Source of the DNA: an uncultured Clostridia bacterium
Lineage (GTDB): Bacteria; Bacillota; Clostridia; Christensenellales; UBA1242
Direction: 5' to 3'
Length of the DNA: 64,000 nucleotides
Assembly: GCA_934756675.1 (NCBI GenBank)
Contig: CAKVLG010000001.1
Span: forward strand, 124,001-188,000
The number at the start of each line of letters is the position of its first letter. The stretch's first letter is position 1. Positions 33,786-43,107 of the stretch are shown here, piece after piece. The notes under the pieces are model-generated. The model was not told the origin of the DNA and did not search any database. It was given only the letters and a program-made list of their open reading frames with translations. Made by a program: the position numbers and the translations under genes.

Positions 33786-36311
33786 TTATTCTTCAGTTGT
33801 AACTGTGTCGCCAATATCAAGCGCTTCACCAGTACTATCTTCTGTCATATCTTCGGCAACAGCATCAGCAATTGCAACTGTTGCAACTTTTGAGTTGCCT
33901 TTAAGTTTCATAATCTTTACGCCAATTGTATCTCTACCAATTCTCGATACATCTTTGGCAGGTGTTCTTATAACAATACCATTATCGGCAATTATCATAA
34001 TATCTTCGTCATCATTAACTTGTTTAAGGTTTACAAGTCTGCCAGTCTTTTCGTTGAACACGCCAGCCTTAACACCTTTACCTTTACGTGATTGTAATCT
34101 ATATTCGTCTTGTGGACTACGTTTGCCATAACCGTTTTCGGTAATTGTTAAAATATCGTAACCTGGTTTAAGAGCGATCATATCAACAAGATAATCATCG
34201 TCAGACAAGTCAATAGCACGAACACCAACAGTGTCACGTCCGAGAGGTCTTACATCATTTTCAGAGAACTTAATACATTTACCTTCGTTACTTGCAACAA
34301 TAATTTCACTATCGCCAGTTGTAAATTGAACACTAATAAGTTCGTCACCATCGCGAAGTGAAATTGCAATCTTACCACTCTTTCTAATGTTTCGATATTC
34401 TTCGATAGGTGTTTTCTTTATCATGCCTTCTTTTGTTGCGATGATAAGTGAACCTTCTGTTGAATCTGTCATTGGAATGATTGTGTTAATCTTTTCGTCT
34501 TTTTCAAGTGGTAAAAGGTTGATAACAGCTCTACCCCTTGCGGTCTTTTGACCTTCTGGGATTTCGTATCCTTTTAAAGTATAGACCTTACCCTTGTTAC
34601 TAAAGAACATAATGTCGTCATGAGTGTTTGTTATGAACATGCTTTCGACGAAATCTTCTTCTTTTGGCTTGTGAGCTGTAACACCAGCGCCACCACGATG
34701 TTGAGATTTGTATTCGTCAACTGGTACACGTTTGATGTAACCATAGTGTGTCATCGAAATAACAACATCTTCTTTTGGAATAAGATCTTCGAGATTTACA
34801 TTGCCACAGCTTTCACTGATTTCTGTACGACGTTCGTTGCCATACTTTTCTTTGATTTCTGTGATTTCTTTTATGATGATGTCATCAATCTTTTCTTCAC
34901 TTGCAAGTATACCACGAAGTTCCATGATTGTTTTTCTAAGTTCTTCAAGTTCTTCTTTAAGCTTTTCTACTTCCAAACTTGTCAATCTTTGAAGACGCAT
35001 ATCAAGAATCGCACCAGCTTGCTTATCAGAAAGCAAGAACTTTGCTTGCAAGTTGCTTGATGCTTCTTGTCTATCTTTTGAAGCCTTGATAACAGCAATA
35101 ACTTCATCAATATTTGCAAGAGCAACAACCAAACCTTCAACAATGTGTTCCCTTTCTTCTGCACGGGTTAAATCGTACTTTGTACGTCTGTAAATAACAT
35201 TTTGTTGGTGTTTTATATATTCGGCTAAAATTTGTTTCAAATTGCAAATTTTTGGTTTGTTATCAACAAGTGCAAGGAATATAATACCGTAACTTGTTTG
35301 AAGTGATGTCATTTTGAAAAGTTGATTTAAAATTATTTCTGGTTGATAGTCTTTTTTCACATCAACAACAATTCTAAGTCCACTTACACGGTCTGACTCT
35401 TCCTTGATATCTGCAATACCTTCTATTTTTTTATCTTTAACAAGGTTTGCCATTTGTTGAATTAAATCTGTTTTAATAATTTGATATGGAATTTCTGTTA
35501 TAACAATGCGGTTTCTGTTGTCATCTTCTTCAATTTCTGTTTTACTTCTAACAACAACACCACCACGACCAGTCATGTATGCTTGTTTAAGTGCTTCCGT
35601 ACCCATAATTATACCGCCAGTAGGATAATCTGGTGCAGGCATATATTGCATTAATTCTTCAATTGTTATGTCTGGGTTCTTTATTTGAGCAACAACGGCA
35701 TCAATAACTTCACCAAGGTTGTGTGGTGGAATATTTGTTGCCATACCAACAGCAATACCATCTGAACCATTTACCAAAAGGTTTGGGAAACGTGCTGGGA
35801 GCACTGTTGGCTGTTGAAGTGTTGCGTCATAGTTTGGGTAAAAATCCACCGTTTCTTTATCGATGTCGCGCAATAATTCGTCTGCTATTTTTGAAAGCCT
35901 TGCTTCTGTATAACGGTAAGCAGCAGCACCATCGCCATCGACAGAACCAAAGTTACCATGGCCATCGATAAGTGTATGTCTAATAGAAAAGTCTTGTGCA
36001 AGTCTTACAAGTGCGCCATAAACTGACGAGTCGCCATGTGGGTGATATTTACCAAGAACATCGCCGACGATTTTTGCACATTTTCTAAATGGTTTATCTG
36101 ATGTTAAACCAATTTCATTCATTGAATAAAGTATTCTTCTGTGAACAGGCTTCAAGCCATCTCGAACATCTGGAATTGCACGGCTAACGTTAACAGCCAT
36201 AGCATATTCAATGAAGGACCTTTTCATTTCATCGGTAGCATCTGTATCGATGATACGTGTATTATCTACTATTTGCTCGTATTGAGCTCTGTAATCATGT
36301 TTTCTTGCCAT
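33786..36311 (-). CDS. gyrA: DNA gyrase subunit A
   Basis: The 841-residue subunit cleaves and religates DNA in the gyrase A2B2 complex. The breakage domain has SRAIPDVRDGLKPVHRRILY, the quinolone region YHPHGDSSVYGALVRLAQ and the catalytic Tyr in AAAYRYTEARLS. The C-terminal half has the beta-pinwheel repeats, including QKTARGRAVINLLPL, the GyrA-box-like strand. At the position equivalent to E. coli Asp87 the residue is Gly, where Asp or Glu is usual. A GGAGG site precedes the ATG. It sits eight bases behind gyrB. Confidence 0.97.
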   Translation of the reverse strand: MARKHDYRAQYEQIVDNTRIIDTDATDEMKRSFIEYAMAVNVSRAIPDVRDGLKPVHRRILYSMNEIGLTSDKPFRKCAKIVGDVLGKYHPHGDSSVYGALVRLAQDFSIRHTLIDGHGNFGSVDGDGAAAYRYTEARLSKIADELLRDIDKETVDFYPNYDATLQQPTVLPARFPNLLVNGSDGIAVGMATNIPPHNLGEVIDAVVAQIKNPDITIEELMQYMPAPDYPTGGIIMGTEALKQAYMTGRGGVVVRSKTEIEEDDNRNRIVITEIPYQIIKTDLIQQMANLVKDKKIEGIADIKEESDRVSGLRIVVDVKKDYQPEIILNQLFKMTSLQTSYGIIFLALVDNKPKICNLKQILAEYIKHQQNVIYRRTKYDLTRAEEREHIVEGLVVALANIDEVIAVIKASKDRQEASSNLQAKFLLSDKQAGAILDMRLQRLTSLEVEKLKEELEELRKTIMELRGILASEEKIDDIIIKEITEIKEKYGNERRTEISESCGNVNLEDLIPKEDVVISMTHYGYIKRVPVDEYKSQHRGGAGVTAHKPKEEDFVESMFITNTHDDIMFFSNKGKVYTLKGYEIPEGQKTARGRAVINLLPLEKDEKINTIIPMTDSTEGSLIIATKEGMIKKTPIEEYRNIRKSGKIAISLRDGDELISVQFTTGDSEIIVASNEGKCIKFSENDVRPLGRDTVGVRAIDLSDDDYLVDMIALKPGYDILTITENGYGKRSPQDEYRLQSRKGKGVKAGVFNEKTGRLVNLKQVNDDEDIMIIADNGIVIRTPAKDVSRIGRDTIGVKIMKLKGNSKVATVAIADAVAEDMTEDSTGEALDIGDTVTTEE

Positions 36312-36319
36312 ATATCCTC

Positions 36320-38242
36320 CTAAATATCCAAATCTGTAACAAGATGTGCATTTTCTTCGATAAACTTACGACGAACTTCTGGAACTTCACCCATAAGAAG
36401 TGTCATTATTTGGTCAGCTTCTACAGCATCTTTAATATTTATTTGACGAAGTGTTCTGTGAGCTGGGTTCATTGTTGTTTCCCAAAGTTGTTCTGGATCC
36501 ATTTCGCCAAGACCTTTGTATCGTTGAACTTCAACGCCACGTTCACCGCCAAGTTCTGAGATTATTTTTGCCTTTTCATCATCACTATAAGCATATTTTT
36601 CTGTCTTACCTTTTGTAATCTTATATAGTGGGGGCATTGCCGCATACACGTGACCTTGTTCGATCATCGGACGCATATATCTATAGAAGAATGTCAAAAG
36701 CAAAATTCTTATATGTGCACCATCAACATCGGCATCGGTCATACAAATAATTTTGTCGTAACGAAGCTTTGTTATATCAAACTCGTTACCAATACCGCCA
36801 CCAAAAGCTGTTGCCATTGCTTTTATTTCTGCATTTTCAAGAACACGATTAAGTCTTGCTTTTTCTACGTTCAAGATTTTACCACGAAGTGGAAGAATTG
36901 CTTGGAAACGCATATCTCTACCTTGTTTTGCGCTACCACCAGCCGAATCACCTTCGACAATGTATATTTCGCAAAGCTTTGGGTCTTTTTCAGAACAGTC
37001 GGCAAGTTTACCAGGAAGTGTTGTACTTTCTAGTACACCTTTTCTTCTTGTACTTTCACGCGCAGCTCTTGCAGCTTCTCTTGCTCTCTGCGCTGTTACA
37101 CTTTTAAGAATAAGACTTCTTGCTTCTGTTGGGTTTTCTTCGAGATATGTTCCAAAGTCTTCTACAACAGCTTTGCTTACAGCTGATTGAATGTAGCTGT
37201 TGCCAAGTTTTGTTTTTGTTTGGCCTTCAAATTGTGGATCTGGAAGTTTAACAGAGATAACAGCGGTAATACCTTCACGCACGTCTTCGCCAGATAACTT
37301 TTCGTTATCCTTCATTATTTTTGCGCTAACGCCATATTCATTAATAACTTTTGTCAATGCCTTTTTAAAACCTTCGAGATGTGTACCACCTTCTTCGGTG
37401 TTAATGTTGTTGGCATATGCATGAATTATTTCATTATATGAATCGTTGTATTGGAATGCAATTTCAATAATAGCGCCAGAAACTTCCCTGTCTATATAAA
37501 TAGGTTTTGGAAAAACAGTTTCCTTATTTTTGTTCATTTGGTCAACAAATTCTTTAATGCCGCCCTCATAATGCATGCGTTCTTCTTTGTTGTCTCTGTG
37601 GTCAATTGCCGTGATAACAATACCTTTGTTTAAAAAGGCAAGTTCACGCAAACGATTTTTTATTAAGTCATAGTCAAAATGAGTGACTTCAAAAATCTCG
37701 GCATCTGGCATAAAGGTTACTTTTGTACCTGTTTTATCTGCTGGGCCAACAATTGCAAGTTCACGTTGTGGGATACCACGGTTATAAACTTGTTTATAGT
37801 GGTTTCCGTTTTGGAAAACTTCCACCTCAAGCCATTCAGATAGTGCGTTAACAACCGAAAGACCAACACCATGCAAACCACCAGAAATTTTATAGCCGCC
37901 GCCACCAAATTTACCACCAGCATGAAGTTTGGTCAAAACAAGTTCTACCGCACTTTTCTTTTCAGTTTTATGAATACCTGTTGGAATACCACGTCCGTCA
38001 TCTGTAACAGAACATGATCCATCCTTATTTATTTCCACTGTAATATTTTTACAATATCCAGCCAAAGCTTCATCAATACTATTATCAACAATTTCTGTAA
38101 TAAGATGATGCAACCCTCTTTCATCAGTTGAACCAATGTACATACCAGGTCTTTTACGAACAGGTTCTAGCCCTTCAAGAACTTGAATCTGGTCTTCACC
38201 GTATGCTTGATCAACCTTTCCTACGTTGTCTAAATCTTCCAT
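36320..38242 (-). CDS. gyrB: DNA gyrase subunit B
   Basis: The start at 38242 (MEDLDNVGKV) follows GAGGTG; an upstream in-frame ATG at 38299 lacks a ribosome binding site. The 640 residues have the GHKL ATPase (EIVDNSIDEALAGYC, DDGRGIPTGIH, GGLHGVGLSVVNALS) and the Toprim domain (YIVEGDSAGGSAKQG, CMTDADVDGAHI). They end with the tail RYKGLGEMDPEQLWETTM. It forms an operon with gyrA and is separated from recF by a terminator. Confidence 0.97.
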   Translation of the reverse strand: MEDLDNVGKVDQAYGEDQIQVLEGLEPVRKRPGMYIGSTDERGLHHLITEIVDNSIDEALAGYCKNITVEINKDGSCSVTDDGRGIPTGIHKTEKKSAVELVLTKLHAGGKFGGGGYKISGGLHGVGLSVVNALSEWLEVEVFQNGNHYKQVYNRGIPQRELAIVGPADKTGTKVTFMPDAEIFEVTHFDYDLIKNRLRELAFLNKGIVITAIDHRDNKEERMHYEGGIKEFVDQMNKNKETVFPKPIYIDREVSGAIIEIAFQYNDSYNEIIHAYANNINTEEGGTHLEGFKKALTKVINEYGVSAKIMKDNEKLSGEDVREGITAVISVKLPDPQFEGQTKTKLGNSYIQSAVSKAVVEDFGTYLEENPTEARSLILKSVTAQRAREAARAARESTRRKGVLESTTLPGKLADCSEKDPKLCEIYIVEGDSAGGSAKQGRDMRFQAILPLRGKILNVEKARLNRVLENAEIKAMATAFGGGIGNEFDITKLRYDKIICMTDADVDGAHIRILLLTFFYRYMRPMIEQGHVYAAMPPLYKITKGKTEKYAYSDDEKAKIISELGGERGVEVQRYKGLGEMDPEQLWETTMNPAHRTLRQINIKDAVEADQIMTLLMGEVPEVRRKFIEENAHLVTDLDI

Positions 38243-38277
38243 AAGCACCTCGCTAATATTTCTTCGATTATTATAAC

Positions 38278-38308
38278 AAAAAACACTTGGGTTTTCCAAG
38301 CGTTTTTA
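38278..38308 (-). terminator. Intrinsic terminator
   Basis: On the minus strand ACGCTTGG-AAAA-CCCAAGTGT forms a stem with one G-T pair followed by six T residues, downstream of recF and upstream of gyrB. Confidence 0.7.
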
Positions 38309-38309
38309 C

Positions 38310-38350
38310 TAATTATTTAATATTATTATATATATTATATATAATAGGGG
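38310..38350. other. AT-only stretch between recF and gyrB
   Basis: About 40 bases of A and T (repeating TATTATATAT, then a G run) resemble a DNA unwinding element. A similar one lies at 42838-42872, with recF, dnaA and dnaN in between. No DnaA-box consensus (TTATCCACA) was seen beside it. Confidence 0.4.
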
Positions 38351-38372
38351 TAAGAATAGGCCATATTTAGGC

Positions 38373-39473
38373 TTATTTGTTTAATTTTGTTTTAATGCTA
38401 GCGTTTTTAACTTTATGACTAAAATATTCCCCGTCTGGTTTAAACTTAACTGTTGTTCCAGTTATTATAACTTGTGCACCATTCATAAGCTCATATAAAA
38501 GTTTTTGCCTTTTGTTATCAAGTTCCGAAAAAACATCATCTAGTATTAAAACTGGTTTTTCATTAAGCTCTTTTTCAAAAATTTCGAGCTCTGCGACTTT
38601 TAGCGCTAGTATTATTGATCTCTGTTGACCTTGACTTGCAAAGTCTTTTGCTTCCACTCCATTGACCAAAAACTTAATATCATCGCGGTGCGGGCCAACA
38701 AGCGTATACCCAAGTTCAAGTTCTTTTTCTAAATTAACTTGTAAAGCTTCAATCATATTAGCTTTAATCTCACTAGTTGTTTCCCCACGCATGCTGACAT
38801 ATTCCATTTTTAGCGACTCTTTACCGTCAGAAAGTTTTTGCATGGCATTTTGTGCAAGTGGAGCAATTTTTGCAATAAAGTTCCTACGTGTTTTTATTAT
38901 TGGTGCGGCTAAACTTGCAAGTTGCTCTGAAAAGACATCAATTTGGTCGAGCACCATTTTTCTATCATATCTATTTTTAAGCAGTTTGTTCCTTTGTTCC
39001 AAAACCTTGTTGAATCTTGCAACCAAATTATAATATTGCCCCGAAAGTTCTGAAATATCTGTATCCATAAAATCGCGGCGTTCTTGCGGCCCACCTGTAA
39101 CAATCTTCATTTCTGTCGGCGAAAAATATACAACAACCAAGTTACCAAACACTTCCGAAAGTTTGTACACTGGCGTGCCGTTTATCATAAACTTTTTATT
39201 TTCTTCGCCAGATAGCTCATACGAAATCTTAAGGTCACCAAAGTTGCGATTAACTATTATTTCTGCTAGTGCCTTACTTGCACCAAAACGAATCATATCT
39301 TTATGCTTGGTAGTTCTTGGGCTTTTTGTCCAGCTTGCAGTTACCAAGGCTTCGACAAGGTTTGTTTTTCCTTGCCCATTTTGTCCAGTTACCAAATTTA
39401 CGCCACGACAAAATTCCGCATTGGCGGTTTCATAGTTGCGAAAATTGACAAGCTTTACACTTTTTACATACAT
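38373..39473 (-). CDS. recF: DNA replication and repair protein RecF
   Basis: The start at 39473 (MYVKSVKLVNFRNYETANAE) is the canonical RecF N-terminus; an in-frame ATG at 39533 lies upstream of the promoter. The 366-residue SMC-like ATPase has Walker A LVTGQNGQGKTNLVEAL, the signature SQGQQRSIILALKVAEL and Walker B PVLILDDVFSELDNKRQK. It loads RecA at gaps. There is no Shine-Dalgarno: TATAAT ends six bases before the ATG, so the mRNA should be leaderless. In most Bacillota recF follows dnaN in the same direction, but here it points away from dnaA. Confidence 0.96.
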   Translation of the reverse strand: MYVKSVKLVNFRNYETANAEFCRGVNLVTGQNGQGKTNLVEALVTASWTKSPRTTKHKDMIRFGASKALAEIIVNRNFGDLKISYELSGEENKKFMINGTPVYKLSEVFGNLVVVYFSPTEMKIVTGGPQERRDFMDTDISELSGQYYNLVARFNKVLEQRNKLLKNRYDRKMVLDQIDVFSEQLASLAAPIIKTRRNFIAKIAPLAQNAMQKLSDGKESLKMEYVSMRGETTSEIKANMIEALQVNLEKELELGYTLVGPHRDDIKFLVNGVEAKDFASQGQQRSIILALKVAELEIFEKELNEKPVLILDDVFSELDNKRQKLLYELMNGAQVIITGTTVKFKPDGEYFSHKVKNASIKTKLNK

Positions 39474-39479
39474 AATTGC

Positions 39480-39508
39480 ATTATACCACAATAAAGATAA
39501 ATTATAAA
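39480..39508 (-). promoter_or_regulatory. Promoter of recF, leaderless layout
   Basis: A weak -35 (TTTATA, 39503-39508), 17 bp and a consensus -10 TATAAT (39480-39485) are followed by GCAATT and the ATG on the minus strand. Confidence 0.6.
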
Positions 39509-39527
39509 GCGAAAAACATAAATTTGG

Positions 39528-39557
39528 TTGCAAGTTTTGTTGGTTGTATTGTATAAT
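39528..39557 (+). promoter_or_regulatory. Promoter of dnaA
   Basis: TTGCAA (39528-39533), 18 bp and TATAAT (39552-39557) are followed by an AAGGAG site and ATG at 39575. Only 101 bases separate recF and dnaA. Confidence 0.65.
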
Positions 39558-39574
39558 CTGTTAAAGGAGTTACC

Positions 39575-40966
39575 ATGGAAGAGAATAACGGCATTATTGT
39601 TTCTGGAGAAAATGATATAGATATTAAAAGTGTTTGGAATGACTGTTTACCTCTCATTGGTAAAAATACGACAGCAATATCTTATGATGTGTGGATAAAA
39701 TCGCTTTTGCCACTAGAACTCAAAAACAATACGCTAGTTCTTGGCACGCCATCTTCATCTAGCAAAAATGTAATATTGAAGCATTATAAAGATATTATTA
39801 AAAACGCTCTTAGCCAAGTGCACACTGCAATAACAGACATTGAAGTTATCGTTTCTACTGGTGAAGAATCTGAAGAAAAATCCGAAGAAAACGACGTGGC
39901 AGAGAAAAAAGAAGAGCCACGCGTAATTAAAACATCTTCGGTATTCAATCCAAAATACACATTCGATAATTTCGTTGTTGGTGGCAGCAACCAATTTGTT
40001 GCCGCAGCAGCTAAAGCCGTTGCAGAAGCACCTGGCAAAAAGTTTAACCCATTATTCATTTATGGTGGCAGTGGTCTTGGCAAAACTCACCTTTTGCAAG
40101 CAATTGGCAACTATGTTACCGAGCATAATAAGGACATGAAGGTTATTTATACCCCAACGTCAACGTTTTCGAATGAACTTATCAGTGCAATTCGTAGCAA
40201 TAGCAAGTCAGCAACTAGTGAATTTCGTGAACTATATCGTACTGCAGATGTTTTGATTGTCGACGATATTCAATACCTTGTTGGCAAAACAAGTACACAG
40301 GAAGAGTTTTTCCAAACATTTAACGAGCTCTATGAACGCGGCAAACAAATTGTTCTCGCTGCAGATAAACCACCAAAAGAAATTGCCACTCTTGAAGAAC
40401 GCATCCGTTCCCGCATGGAATGGGGTATGATTGCAGACATTGGCGTTCCAGATGTTGAAACACGTATTGCAATTTTATATAAAAAGGCACAAATAGAAAG
40501 ATACAACATCTCGCGCGAAGCTATTGAATATATTGCAGATATTTCGACAACTAATATCCGCGAAATGGAAGGTTACCTATCCCGCGTGGTATTCTTTGCT
40601 GGTCTGATTGGCGAAAACCCAGCATCAATTCAATCTGCACGCGAGGCACTAAAAAATATAGCAATCGAAAAAACAGAAACTGTCGATGCAGACAATTGTA
40701 TTGATTGCGTTTGCAAGTTTTATTCAATAAAGAAAGAAGATTTGCTTGCAAAAAAACGTACAAAAGAAATTGCGCAAGCAAGACAAGTTGCAATGTTTTT
40801 AATAAGCGAACTTGTCAATCTTCCACTTGTTACAATTGGCAATATTTTTGGCAAAGACCATGCAACTGTCATTTATGCAAAATCTAAGATTAGTGAAGAC
40901 ATGAAAAAGTCTAAAAAACTTGCCGTTGAAATCAACGATATGAAACAAATGATAAAAGGTAAATAA
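39575..40966 (+). CDS. dnaA: Chromosomal replication initiator protein DnaA
   Basis: The 463-residue initiator has domain I (WNDCLPLIGKNTTAISYDVW), a charged linker (about 90-125) and the AAA+ domain (TFDNFVVGGSNQFVAAAAKA, Walker A YGGSGLGKTHLLQA, Walker B LIVDDIQYLVGK). The C-terminal DnaA-box-binding domain has KRTKEIAQARQVAMFLISEL and GKDHATVIYA. It opens the origin and represses its own gene. It is followed by dnaN, which has its own promoter. Confidence 0.98.
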   Translation: MEENNGIIVSGENDIDIKSVWNDCLPLIGKNTTAISYDVWIKSLLPLELKNNTLVLGTPSSSSKNVILKHYKDIIKNALSQVHTAITDIEVIVSTGEESEEKSEENDVAEKKEEPRVIKTSSVFNPKYTFDNFVVGGSNQFVAAAAKAVAEAPGKKFNPLFIYGGSGLGKTHLLQAIGNYVTEHNKDMKVIYTPTSTFSNELISAIRSNSKSATSEFRELYRTADVLIVDDIQYLVGKTSTQEEFFQTFNELYERGKQIVLAADKPPKEIATLEERIRSRMEWGMIADIGVPDVETRIAILYKKAQIERYNISREAIEYIADISTTNIREMEGYLSRVVFFAGLIGENPASIQSAREALKNIAIEKTETVDADNCIDCVCKFYSIKKEDLLAKKRTKEIAQARQVAMFLISELVNLPLVTIGNIFGKDHATVIYAKSKISEDMKKSKKLAVEINDMKQMIKGK

Positions 40967-40972
40967 AAAAAC

Positions 40973-41000
40973 TTGATTTTTTTACCACTTTTAATATAAT
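40973..41000 (+). promoter_or_regulatory. Promoter of dnaN
   Basis: TTGATT (40973-40978), a 16-bp spacer and TATAAT (40995-41000), with an AAGGAGA site before ATG 41021. Confidence 0.6.
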
Positions 41001-41020
41001 TTTACTTAAGGAGAAAAAAC

Positions 41021-42127
41021 ATGAAACTTATTTGTGAAGGATTAGATCTAAGCGATGCAGTTTTAAAAGTTATAAGAGCGACTGCAACAAAAACAACCAA
41101 CCCAATACTCGAAGGTATCAAACTCAGAGCAAGTGAAGACACTTTGACTTTATCTGCTACCGACCTTGAAATATCTATTGAAAAAACAATTCCTGCCGAT
41201 GTAAAAATCGAAGGCGAAGTTGTTGTTCCAGGTAAGTTTTTTGCAGACTTTGTTAAAAAACTTTCTGGCGAACAAATTGAATTATCTTTAACAGACCACA
41301 AACTCTTAAAGATTAAGTACACCGATTCAGAAGGCTTTTTGCAATGCATGAACGTTGATGAGTTCCCTGTTCTAAAAGAACTTAGTAACCCAGAAGTTAT
41401 TGAACTTTCAAAGAACGACTTTAAGGACCTTATTAATAAAACTATTTTCTCAGTTGCTGTTGATGATGCAAGACCAATTTTAAAGGGTTGTCTATTTGAG
41501 ATTTCTCAAAATCAAATCACAGCTGTTGCGCTCGATGGTTTCCGCTTAGCACTTGTTAAAAAACCAATAAGGAGCACATCGTCAGAATTTAATTGCATTG
41601 TTCCAGCAAGAACACTTGGTGAAATAAGTAAACTTCTTGAAACAGAAGAAGATGACGACTTGCAAATATTTATTCAAAAAAATTATTTACTCATAAATCT
41701 TGGCAGCACAAAAATTATCACAAGGCTTCTTGATGGCGAATTTATTAACTATAAACAAGTTATTCCAACAACTGCTAGCAGCGTTGTTACAATCAATACT
41801 CGTCAATTACAAGACGGTCTAGACAGAGCAAGTTTGCTTGCCCGCATGGACAAAAATAATCTTGTTCGTTTTGATATAAAAGATACACTTTTAACACTAA
41901 CAAGTAGTTCAGACATCGGTAATGTTACCGAAAATATCACAATCGCACTTGACGGTAAAGACATTTCTATTGCATTTAATGCAAGATACTTTAGTGATTG
42001 CGTAAAAATCATTGGTGACGAATTCATTAAAATCAACTTTACATCACCTATCGCGCCTTGCACAATTTCTTCAACAGAAGGTGGCGATTACTTATATCTA
42101 ATTCTTCCTGTAAGAATTATGCAATAG
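41021..42127 (+). CDS. dnaN: DNA polymerase III beta subunit (sliding clamp)
   Basis: The 368 residues form the three-domain clamp. MKLICEGLDLSDAVLKVIRA opens domain I, with ATKTTNPILEGIKLRASEDT. VDDARPILKGCLFEISQNQI begins domain II, and the C-terminus ends PIAPCTISSTEGGDYLYLIL, with the PVRI terminus that binds partner proteins. Its place behind dnaA is canonical. The membrane-protein gene follows eight bases downstream. Confidence 0.97.
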   Translation: MKLICEGLDLSDAVLKVIRATATKTTNPILEGIKLRASEDTLTLSATDLEISIEKTIPADVKIEGEVVVPGKFFADFVKKLSGEQIELSLTDHKLLKIKYTDSEGFLQCMNVDEFPVLKELSNPEVIELSKNDFKDLINKTIFSVAVDDARPILKGCLFEISQNQITAVALDGFRLALVKKPIRSTSSEFNCIVPARTLGEISKLLETEEDDDLQIFIQKNYLLINLGSTKIITRLLDGEFINYKQVIPTTASSVVTINTRQLQDGLDRASLLARMDKNNLVRFDIKDTLLTLTSSSDIGNVTENITIALDGKDISIAFNARYFSDCVKIIGDEFIKINFTSPIAPCTISSTEGGDYLYLILPVRIMQ

Positions 42128-42135
42128 GAGTTTAT

Positions 42136-42804
42136 ATGGCTAAAGATAAAAAAGAGACTAAAAAACTTGGTCTTTCTGGCTGGATCGAAATTTTTGTATT
42201 TGTACTCACTGCTCTCGATTTAACATTTTTGTTACTTGGCATTTTTAATGTTGTTAGACCAGAATGTTTAACTCGCGATACATTTAGTTATATTGTAGCA
42301 TTTGTTCTTCTTGGTGTTTGCTTGCTCTTGTTTATTGCATTAATGCTCACCGAAAAACTTGGCAAGTTCAGTTTACCTGGCTGGCTCAAATGTGTACTTT
42401 ATGTCGGATTTTTCGTATTCTCTAACATTTATTATTATTTTGGATTATTTGACTACACAATTACTTTAATCTTTTTCTACGCCTACCTTGGTTTTGTTTT
42501 AAGCGTACTCAGCCTTTCGATATTCTATAATCTTCAAAAAACGGAAGCTGGTATCATTAAAACAAACAGTTCTTTTGTTAGCTTTTTCACATTCTGTTCT
42601 ACCCTTGCAATTGGCACAATAATCGAACTCGTTGTTTGTAGTATAAAAATTTTAGCTGGCACTACAGCATTGCCTGCAACCGCATTTATCGTTAGCATTT
42701 GCAGCATGATGATTGTCTCACTCATTATGGCAGTAGCTTATTACATATCGCTAGAAAAATCAAAAAAATTTATCAATCTTTGCTTAATAAAATTTCAAAA
42801 GTAG
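42136..42804 (+). CDS. Hypothetical membrane protein
   Basis: The start at 42136 follows TAGGAG; the longer frame from 42058 lies inside dnaN. The 222 residues have a basic N-terminus (MAKDKKETKKLG) and six predicted transmembrane helices through residue 215, with short loops and no motif. Its place between dnaN and rpmH is not standard. No family is recognised; it is probably translated from the dnaN message. Confidence 0.7.
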   Translation: MAKDKKETKKLGLSGWIEIFVFVLTALDLTFLLLGIFNVVRPECLTRDTFSYIVAFVLLGVCLLLFIALMLTEKLGKFSLPGWLKCVLYVGFFVFSNIYYYFGLFDYTITLIFFYAYLGFVLSVLSLSIFYNLQKTEAGIIKTNSSFVSFFTFCSTLAIGTIIELVVCSIKILAGTTALPATAFIVSICSMMIVSLIMAVAYYISLEKSKKFINLCLIKFQK

Positions 42805-42805
42805 A

Positions 42806-42833
42806 AAAGGTCGCGTCAAGCGACTTTTTTTGT
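42806..42833 (+). terminator. Intrinsic terminator
   Basis: GTCGC-GTCAA-GCGAC forms a short GC stem followed by seven T residues, ending the dnaN-membrane protein unit. Confidence 0.85.
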
Positions 42834-42837
42834 TGCC

Positions 42838-42872
42838 TAAAATATATAATTATATATATTTATATATAGCAT
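42838..42872. other. AT-only stretch before rpmH
   Basis: About 35 bases almost wholly A and T, with alternating ATATAT runs, similar to 38310-38350. It could be an unwinding element or just a low-complexity spacer. Confidence 0.4.
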
Positions 42873-42888
42873 TTGGCAAAAAATTGTC

Positions 42889-42917
42889 TTGACAAGAGCC
42901 GAACCTATCGTTATAAT
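42889..42917 (+). promoter_or_regulatory. Promoter of rpmH
   Basis: TTGACA (42889-42894), a 17-bp spacer and TATAAT (42912-42917), with an AGGAG site before ATG 42962. Confidence 0.85.
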
Positions 42918-42961
42918 AACAATTACTGCAAAAAGCAGAAATTATAGGAGACTTATTTTTT

Positions 42962-43096
42962 ATGAAAAGAACTTATCAACCAAAAAAAGCTAACAGAAAT
43001 AAAGTTCATGGCTTTAGAACAAGAATGAAAACAAAAGGTGGCAGAAATGTACTTGCTCGCCGCAGAAACAGAGGCAGAAAAAAAATTAGCGCATAA
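42962..43096 (+). CDS. rpmH: 50S ribosomal protein L34
   Basis: The 44-residue protein reads MKRTYQPKKANRNKVHGFRT and then RMKTKGGRNVLARRRNRGRK, the unmistakable L34 sequence. It has its own consensus promoter and AGGAG site. rnpA starts 11 bases downstream, the conserved rpmH-rnpA pair. Confidence 0.97.
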   Translation: MKRTYQPKKANRNKVHGFRTRMKTKGGRNVLARRRNRGRKKISA

Positions 43097-43107
43097 CGAG
43101 GAAAACG

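Noticed and set aside
39474..39574. oriC with DnaA boxes between recF and dnaA
   Set aside because: The 101-base gap is filled by two divergent promoters. I found only poor matches to TTATCCACA, so I do not annotate an origin.
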